Shown here in pieces: positions 58,004 to 64,000 of a DNA stretch of 64,000 nucleotides; the stretch's first letter is position 1, and every line of letters begins with the position of its first letter. Both the position numbers and the translations under genes were made by a program. Origin of the DNA: Lineus longissimus. Lineage: Eukaryota > Nemertea > Pilidiophora > Heteronemertea > Lineidae. The stretch spans positions 14,202,599 to 14,266,598 of the forward strand of contig NC_088309.1 of NCBI RefSeq assembly GCF_910592395.1, written 5' to 3'. The notes beneath the pieces are model-generated. The model was not told where the DNA came from, did not search any database, and saw nothing but the letters and a program-made list of their open reading frames with translations.

Positions 58004-59698
58004 ATGGCCGCTGCAATGTTACTTCAAAGGGAATTAAAGACTTTAAGGCAAAGACGCTCAACTGCAAAGGGACTATTGACAAGAAAGGGAAATGAGATTC
58101 AGACACTGTTGGACTGTACTGATTCAAAGGAAAAGTTGGAAAGGATTACCAAATTAGGCGACAATTTAGGTAGGATTTTCATAAATTTTCTTGCATGCCA
58201 TAATGCATATCTTAGTCTTCTTTACAGTGCAGAAGATATTGCCGAGTCAAGGTTGTATTGCGATGGGGTAGTGCGTTTCATGAAGCGACGCCTAGAAGGA
58301 ATATCTTCTTGGTCCGAGGCTTTAACGGAAAGGCTCTCGGAAAAGGCGGCCAGTAGTGTCAGTTCAGATGTAAGCTCATTAGATACAATTAGCGCAGACG
58401 ATTCAGTTTCAAACGTAGCTTGTAAGCACAGGTCTGTCAGTAGCCGTAGCGGCAGCCACAGGTCCAGTGTTTCCATGGCCCAGATGCGGGCAGCAGCCAA
58501 TTGTGCCGCGTATGAAGTAGAGGCATCGCTATTGTCGGAGAGACAAGCTCTTGCCAAGAAAGAGCTTGAAATGTCACAACAGCGGGAAAAGTTGGAAATG
58601 AAGGCCAAATTAGCACATGCTCAGGCACAGGAAAGATCATTTAAATCAAGTAGAAGTCCTGTATCGTCCGAGAAGGTGGGCGTTTCCAGGAACGGTGGTC
58701 CCAATGTGTTAAAGACAAATGACACTAGATTGGATCCAACGCGACCTGAATTTCAACCAGGCCGTGTCCTTGGAAATATGACTAACTATCCCAACTATCA
58801 ATCTACCCCAATGGCACCGGAAAGTGTGCCACCTGTCAACACCAGTTTCTTTACACCATTTCCAGGAAGCAATGTGATGAGCAACCAGCCAACAGTAAGT
58901 AATATGAGTAGCCCTACAGTTCCAGACGCTCTTATGGAGGTTTTGCAGCAAGGGCAACAGCAGCAAAGGATGTTATTAAATACACTGCAGTTGCCTAAGG
59001 TAGATCTGATGACCTTTGACAGGGATCCTCTTAGGTATTGGCTGTTTATAAGGGCATTCGAAAACTCCGTTGACCGTGACCTCATTGACAACAGTGTCAA
59101 GCTAAGTAGGCTTCTGCAATACTGTACAGGAAAGGCAAGGCAGGTGATTGAGTGTTGCGCAGTAAAGGATCCGGCAGAGGGTTACAAACTCGCAAGAAAA
59201 CTATTAAAGGACCGGTTTGGTAGTGACTTTGTGGTTAGTCAGGCCTGGGTCAACCGGATTGTCAACAGGAGGCAAGCCAAGGATCCAGAAGCAATAAGGG
59301 ATCTAGCTGATGACTTGAAGAACTGCGTTGAAATGTTGACCGCCATGAAACAGTTGGATCGCATAATGAACGATTCGTACTTGGTGCAGATTGTGGAGAG
59401 GCTGCCACTGTATCTCCAGAATAGATGGAAGAGAGTGGTCCAAAAGATCCGGCACAGCAAGGACGATAGCTCAAGAAACCCAGGAGTAAAGGATCTCCTG
59501 CAGTTTATCTCTGAGGCTGCTGAAGAAGAAAATGATTCGGTGTTTGGCAAGAGTGGTGCTAAAGAGCCCAAGGTAGAATCTCACCAGAAGTCAGATAACA
59601 AGCCAAAGCCCCGCCCACGGTCCACGTTCAGTATCCAGACAGATATAGGAGACCAAGGCTCTAGCAGTGACAAGCCCAGGACACCTAGGCAAAGCTAA
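58004..59698 (+). CDS. gag: BEL/Pao Gag polyprotein, C-terminally truncated
   Basis: The ATG at 58004 (GTGAAAATGGCC context) opens a ~564-residue frame. The N-terminal ~100 residues are helical and Lys/Arg-rich; a Ser-rich stretch and a coiled-coil-like segment (about 170-215, EKLEMKAKLAHAQAQ) follow. A Gln-rich linker (QQGQQQQ) leads to the DUF1759-type capsid region starting LPKVDLMTFDRDPLRYWLFI near residue 345 and running to about residue 490. The zinc knuckles that normally end BEL Gag are missing: the frame stops at TAA 59696-59698 after a Pro/Arg-rich tail, at the deletion joint. It would form the virus-like particle that packages element RNA. The capsid region is undamaged. Confidence 0.85.
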   Translation: MAAAMLLQRELKTLRQRRSTAKGLLTRKGNEIQTLLDCTDSKEKLERITKLGDNLGRIFINFLACHNAYLSLLYSAEDIAESRLYCDGVVRFMKRRLEGISSWSEALTERLSEKAASSVSSDVSSLDTISADDSVSNVACKHRSVSSRSGSHRSSVSMAQMRAAANCAAYEVEASLLSERQALAKKELEMSQQREKLEMKAKLAHAQAQERSFKSSRSPVSSEKVGVSRNGGPNVLKTNDTRLDPTRPEFQPGRVLGNMTNYPNYQSTPMAPESVPPVNTSFFTPFPGSNVMSNQPTVSNMSSPTVPDALMEVLQQGQQQQRMLLNTLQLPKVDLMTFDRDPLRYWLFIRAFENSVDRDLIDNSVKLSRLLQYCTGKARQVIECCAVKDPAEGYKLARKLLKDRFGSDFVVSQAWVNRIVNRRQAKDPEAIRDLADDLKNCVEMLTAMKQLDRIMNDSYLVQIVERLPLYLQNRWKRVVQKIRHSKDDSSRNPGVKDLLQFISEAAEEENDSVFGKSGAKEPKVESHQKSDNKPKPRPRSTFSIQTDIGDQGSSSDKPRTPRQS

Positions 59699-59700
59699 CC

Positions 59701-60528
59701 CCATTAAAGACCACCACTATCCCAAGGCTCGAACTGACTGCAGCTGTCGAAGCAGTGAAACTAGACAAACTGTTGCGTAGCGAACTTGAGATTCCTCTTT
59801 GCGAGTCTATTTTCTGGACGGACAGTATGACTGTACTATATTACATAAGGAATGAGGCAAAGAGATACCTAACATTCGTTGCAAACAGGGTGGCTAAGAT
59901 CCATGAGAACACTGTGCCCACACAATGGAGGCATGTACCAACTGATCAGAATCCATCAGATGACGTATCACGAGGTATGACAGCTGATGAACTGATTGGA
60001 AATGACCGGTGGAAACACGGACCCGAATTCTTGAAGAAACCAGGGACGGACTGGCCAAACCAGCCAATTATTGATAAACACCAGACTGAAGGAATTGAGG
60101 TCAAACCCAAGGTGAAGGTTTATGCAACTGGTGAGATTCCAGATCAAGGACACCAGGCTATCAGCAGGATAATAAATCACTATTCCTGTTGGTATAGGCA
60201 CAAGAAGGGGATGGCATGGTTGCTACTACTGAAGGTGCTGCGTCAGAAGGTCAGGAATAAGGGTAATCCAGTGCAAGGACCCTCAACCTCTCCTTGTGGG
60301 GGTCTTACTGTGAATGAGCTTTGGGAAGCCGAGCAGGAAGTGCTCAAATTCGTGCAAAGGAAGGCGTTTGATGATGTCCAGTCCAAGACCGGCAAGCTAA
60401 GAAAGTTGAACCCAGTGCTGGATGACAATGGAGTCCTGCGCGTGGGTGGTTGTCTGGGAAATCCAACCTGCCTGATCAGACGAAACACCAGATCATATTG
60501 CCTAAGAAAGGTCACGTGGTCGACCTGA
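59701..60528 (+). pseudogene. BEL/Pao Pol, RNase H and connection region
   Basis: The frame is open upstream of 59701 and begins PLKTTTIPRLELTAAVEAVK, the RNase H start of BEL Pol, with DSMTVLYYIRNEAKRY, HVPTDQNPSDDVSRG and then a linker. It is in a different frame from gag, so the upstream deletion (protease and RT) also broke the frame. The frame ends at 60526-60528, past a one-base shift at about 60455-60465, where homology continues in the integrase frame. It cannot be translated as part of a normal polyprotein. Confidence 0.85.
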
Positions 60529-61634
60529 TAGTTCAATATTTCCACAATTTGACGGGCCATTCCAGATCAGAAAGGGTGCTGACAGAAATCCGACAGAAAT
60601 ATTGGATCATCAAGGGAAGACTCGCCATAAGAAGAAACATCACCAGATGTATGCGCTGTCGAAAAAGAAATGCTCAACCAATGACCCAACAAATGGCAGA
60701 CTTGCCTACTGACCGAGTGGCTCCCCCTAGAGCAGCCTTCAGTCACATAGGATTGGACTACTTTGGCCCGTATCATGTCAAACGAGGCCGGTGCTTGGTA
60801 AAGCGATATGGATGCATTTTTACCTGCCTCACAACCAGGGCCATACACATTGAGGTGGTAGAGAGTTTAACCACAGACTCGTTCATCAACGCCCTGCAGA
60901 GATTTTTAAGTAGACGAGGGACACCAATCAGGATCCGGTCCGATAATGGCACGAACTTTGTGGGGGCACAGAAAGAGTTGAGGAGAGCCATTCACGAATG
61001 GAATCATGGCCGAGTTGAAGAATACATGCGTCAAAGCGAGATCACCTGGGTATTCAATCCACCTGCAGCATCCCACATGGGGGGTGTATGGGAGAGGCAG
61101 ATCAGGTCTGTTAGGAAGGTATTAGACGGCATAATAAAACAACAGAACCTGACAGATGAGACTCTTAACACAATGATGTGCCTGGTTGAAGCCATAATAA
61201 ATGGAAGACCCTTGACAAAGCTGTCGGATGACCCAGATGACTTACAACCTATCACACCCAACCATTTGCTGCTACTGCGTCCGGGATCATGCCGACCTCA
61301 TGGACTATTTGATGAGACAGATCTGTACAGAAGAAAATGGAAGCAAGTGCAGTATCTCGCTGACCCGTTTTGGCGTAGGTGGACAAAGGAATATCTGACT
61401 GCCCTGCAAGAACGACAGAAATGGTGTCACGCAAGTCAAAACCTGAAACCAGATGACCTGGTTCTGATTGTAGATGACAATGCTCACAGGAATTCCTGGA
61501 TGTTGGGACGAGTGATGGAGACGTATCCTAGAAAGGATGGACGGGTGAGGTCAGCCAAAATCAAAACACAGCATAATGAGCTGATAAGACCTGTCACCAA
61601 GCTGTGTTTACTTGAGTCGTCTGTTGATATCTAG
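60460..61634 (+). pseudogene. BEL/Pao integrase
   Basis: After the shift near 60460 the frame stays open to TAG at 61632-61634. It holds an H-H-C-C zinc region (H in VQYFHNLTGHSRSERV, then TRCMRCRKR), and the catalytic core D-D-E: Asp in IGLDYFGPYHV, Asp in RIRSDNGTNFVGAQ and Glu in GGVWERQIRS. A C-terminal part with FWRRWTKEYLTALQERQKW and DDLVLIVDDN ... WMLGRVMETYPRKDG follows. All three catalytic residues are present. The domain looks intact but has no start codon of its own beyond a fortuitous one. Confidence 0.85.
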
Positions 61635-61894
61635 TGAGCTTCGTGAACTGACGCAGACACTGAAATTACAGGATGTTCTTTTTGGTGTTGCATGTTAAAG
61701 TTTGGCGCGTGCGCCCTTGTCTCATACAACCATTGATTGCTCATCCATGATATGTATTACGGTATGCATGTAGGCCCATATTAGGCTGGATTATTAATAA
61801 GTTTCTAATAGGATTGTTTTTAAGGGATTTTTTCTCTTATTTAGGTTTAATTATCAGGTAAATGCTAGGCTAGGACGCATTTATGGGGCCGGAA

Positions 61895-62548
61895 TGTTAC
61901 GGACAAAATCAATGTAGGCCTATACCACACTTCTTCTTACTTGTTGACGTAAAATTCTAGCATCTTTCTTTGGGATGGTCGTCAACCACGTTGTCAACAG
62001 GAACTTTCTGACAAAGTTAATTAACGTTATTCTCTTTGAAACTCTGGTAACTGGTACAGCTAGGACAAAAAAATTACCATTTTATATGTTAAACAGGATG
62101 TAGTCTCCTTTTAAGTAGGACATGCGTCCACGGTGTGGTCCCGCTCGGCAGTGAGATATCAGAAGCCAAGAAAGCAACATCACGATAATTATAAGAACTC
62201 AAAGTCAAACTATTTTCAATATGATTTTCAATACTATTTCAGAGACATTTTAGAGTCCCCAGCTTTGTAAGTTTGATTCTGGTTGCCAATTTATATCAAT
62301 TTCTCATGTCTTATATCTTTAGGTAAAATTAGCAGTAGGCTTATTTCAATGATTATTAATTACAGATTGAACCGCCGCCGCCGCTGCTAACACCAGCTCA
62401 GATGAACTACCTTTCACCATCATGAATGCTAAAGCTACATGTATCACGAAAGATGAAGAATTACAATTAATAAAGGCGTGTTTCGTACAAAGGGACATTT
62501 CTTCATTTAAATTTGATCATAGTTTGGAATATCTCGCTCGAAATTACA
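61895..62548 (+). repeat. 3' LTR of the BEL/Pao element
   Basis: 654 bp, TG...CA, nearly identical to the 5' LTR. Differences seen: TGTTACGG versus TGTTATGG, GTAAAATTC versus GTACAATTC, CATGCG versus CAGGCG, GAGATATC versus GAGGTATC, one CCG unit and one CTG triplet fewer. Confidence 0.92.
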
Positions 62549-63628
62549 CCGTCCGAACTGCAAGTGCAATGCATCGTGATGTGACGACGGCCAACACTAT
62601 GTAAATGTAGTTCCCAATCAAGTGCATGAATCTATAGTTATTGGGACGAGCCTACCAATGCACCAATTTAGTCAGAAAGCATGGCTATAGACGTGGATAG
62701 TTGATGGCAGGGCAACGTTTCCCAGATTTAATGGACCAGTGGTCATTGGTGTCCTGGACTATTCGCACATAAACACCACATCAAGAAAGCTGATAAACAA
62801 AAGATCACAGACATACAGGTTGTTCTGAGTAATTCCTAAAATCCTCAGCACCATCCGTAGCTGAATAAACAAAATATGGTTTTATGTTTCCCAAATCAAT
62901 GTGCAGAGCATGTAACCCCTCATGACGTTATCTGACGTCGTCTTACGCATGCAAATTCCAAGTAAATGCATTGTTGTGGGCCAAAAGATGTCACGTCACG
63001 TCCAACGACACAACCCAAATGTTCAATGCAGCCATGCTTTTCGTCACTGTTCTCAATACTAAATGAAGGATTGGTCAACCGTGAATAAACTTTTTACAAC
63101 TTAATTTCATATTTTTGGAATTATTGGATCCCATATGTCCATTACACTTAAAACATTTATGGTTATAGAAGACTTTAGGGGCTCTTTCGTTGGCAGTACT
63201 TAGAGTAAGCTTATTCAAGCAATGTATTTCAAGTTGTCCATGCTTTTTTAATCAATGTTCATGATATTTTGAATGCTTTTGCCAGTTTTGGTGATGTTTT
63301 GATTTAAAACATGACTTTTAAAATGTCATGGTAAACTTACGCTGCCTGTGAAAAGATGGCCGAAATTTATTTTCGCATACGGTCTATAGGCTAGGCTTTG
63401 TTCCCCTGCCTTTAATAAAACTTATCACCAATGAAATAATTTCATTTAGCATTCTAAAAGGCCTTAGTCACAGTATATCATTGTTTCTAATACAAAATAC
63501 ATTACGCCTCGTTTTGATCGGAGCGGTCTTGGTATCGTAACCAATGACCGCCTGGGTAGGTATAAAATTCTGAATTTTAGCAGACGAATTATTTTCACCA
63601 AGAAGCAACGACTCAGCCCCACAAAACA
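62549..63628. other. Gene-poor stretch
   Basis: It begins with the CCGTC target duplication and the inverted-repeat arm at 62612-62637. No coding sequence is recognised to 63,600. A TATAAAA at about 63563 lies ~65 bp upstream of the ATG at 63629 and could be a core promoter. Confidence 0.4.
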
Positions 63629-63922
63629 ATGTCAAGAACACGAGATTTTGAAGTATTCCCCGATATTGGGATTTGTGAAGTAGGGAGGATACCCGAGGAC
63701 TCTTTCGAGGTCGTCAGTCAGGATTCAGAAGAGGTCAAAGACGAGGAAATGGTAGAAATCGAGCTAGCAGACTGGGAATTCCCTTGCTGCGTGACGTCAT
63801 CTTCACAAGCAACAATATGGCGGAGTTCCGGACACCAGGCTGGATCATTCTTTGACAAAAACGGAACATATATACCTTTCAAATCGTATTTAATTTGTTT
63901 AATTTTGAAACCGCTCGGGTAG
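63629..63922 (+). CDS. Unidentified acidic protein, possible first exon
   Basis: The 97-codon frame starts MSRTRDFEVFPDIGICEVGR, followed by an acidic stretch (EVVSQDSEEVKDEEMVEIEL) and ADWEFPCC. TATAAAA upstream and a Kozak-like AACAATG favour a real start. Beyond about residue 60 the composition becomes less protein-like and the frame runs into the palindrome at 63911, so the true exon may end earlier. It resembles the acidic first exons of transposon genes elsewhere in the window in style, not in sequence. No family is recognised. Confidence 0.35.
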   Translation: MSRTRDFEVFPDIGICEVGRIPEDSFEVVSQDSEEVKDEEMVEIELADWEFPCCVTSSSQATIWRSSGHQAGSFFDKNGTYIPFKSYLICLILKPLG

Positions 63923-63995
63923 ACCTCAAATTACGTCCAAAACCCTCGGCGAAGCGCCTCGGGTTTTGGACTGCATTTTCGGTCTACCCGAGCGG
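63911..63995. repeat. Nested palindrome at the window end
   Basis: Outer arms CCGCTCGGGTAGACC (63911-63925) and GGTCTACCCGAGCGG (63981-63995) enclose inner arms GTCCAAAACCC (63935-63945) and GGGTTTTGGAC (63961-63971), with a GGCGAAGCGCC core. A related phrase, ACCGCCTGGGTAGGTA, occurs at about 63547, and GAGCGGTCTTG occurs at both about 63521 and 63990. This could be the end of an element that continues outside the window. Confidence 0.75.
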
Positions 63996-64000
63996 TCTTG

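Larger units (their letters stand above)
57105..62548 (+). mobile_element. BEL/Pao LTR retrotransposon, 5.44 kb, internally deleted
   Basis: The two LTRs (57105-57763 and 61895-62548) start TGTTA and end TTACA, and CCGTC lies directly outside both (57100-57104 and 62549-62553), a 5-bp target duplication usual for BEL/Pao. The interior has gag (58004-59698), the RNase H part of pol (59701 onward) and an integrase (about 60460-61634). The gag zinc knuckles, protease and reverse transcriptase are absent: RNase H begins a few bases after the gag stop. A purine-rich tract (ATGGGGCCGGAA) lies against the 3' LTR. The LTRs differ by about four substitutions and two 3-bp indels, indicating a recent insertion. 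Confidence 0.92.
56347..62637. repeat. Inverted pair ACTATAGATTCATGCACT... flanking the BEL insertion
   Basis: ACTATAGATTCATGCACTCG (56347 onward, to GATTGGGAA) is the complement of TTCCCAATCAAGTGCATGAA TCTATAGT at 62612-62637, with one or two mismatches. Removing the BEL/Pao element and its target duplication brings these arms to within ~800 bp of each other. They may therefore be the TIRs of an older element into which the BEL element inserted. No target duplication was identified. Confidence 0.45.

Noticed and set aside
58222-59571. Minus-strand frames up to 128 codons across the BEL gag
   Set aside because: They are antisense shadows of the gag frame.

Overview
This is eukaryotic, animal-type DNA: introns with GT-AG boundaries, one recognisable cellular gene (a BTBD1/BTBD2-type BTB-BACK protein), and a dense, nested set of transposons. 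The mix (TTAA-inserting elements with THAP transposases, piggyBac-type elements, BEL/Pao and Ty3-type retroelements, a jockey/CR1/L2-type LINE, and minisatellite-bearing 'GCTCACC...GGTGAGC' repeats) suggests a marine invertebrate such as an echinoderm, hemichordate, cephalochordate, mollusc or brachiopod. The species cannot be fixed from the sequence alone.

Layout. 0-3.7 kb: a tandem duplication, a broken THAP domain, a MITE flanked by TAG, and a long hairpin. 3.76-10.84 kb: a composite bounded by ~720-bp inverted repeats. It carries a long PIN/FEN-like-nuclease-type gene broken by an in-frame TGA, and has itself been hit by a minisatellite repeat and a 1,042-bp piggyBac-type element. 10.8-20.1 kb: mostly gene-free repeat debris with short hairpins and another minisatellite repeat. 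20.11-26.47 kb: the highlight, a 6.36-kb TTAA-flanked Kolobok-like transposon with two convergent spliced genes, a two-exon P2X7-C-terminal-domain-like zinc protein (+) and a ten-exon THAP/AT-hook transposase (-). A 274-bp piggyBac-type MITE sits in one of its introns. 26.5-39 kb: minisatellite repeats, a Harbinger-like MITE, a long family-2 repeat, a LINE relic and a TIR element flanked by GCTAA. 39.9-41.3 kb: the BTBD1/2-like exon on the minus strand, with an in-frame TGA at its 3' edge. 41.4-46.8 kb: minisatellite repeats interrupted by a 1.3-kb TIR element and by a 1.7-kb giant palindrome. 46.8-49.7 kb: a Ty3-type RT scrap and a pogo-like repeat into which an internally deleted Kolobok-like element has inserted; an unoccupied copy of that site lies 1 kb away. 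49.7-55.4 kb: a second long family-2 repeat and a decayed Ty3-type element. 57.1-62.5 kb: a young BEL/Pao retrotransposon with near-identical LTRs and a CCGTC target duplication, but lacking protease and reverse transcriptase. The window ends in an unidentified ORF and a nested palindrome.

Apart from the BTBD gene, almost every coding signal here belongs to a mobile element. The most interesting biology is the repeated pairing, in Kolobok-like elements, of a THAP transposase with a P2X7-tail-like protein, seen complete in one copy, as both terminal exons in a second, and as a fragment in a third. Also notable is the PIN-like gene enclosed by long inverted repeats.
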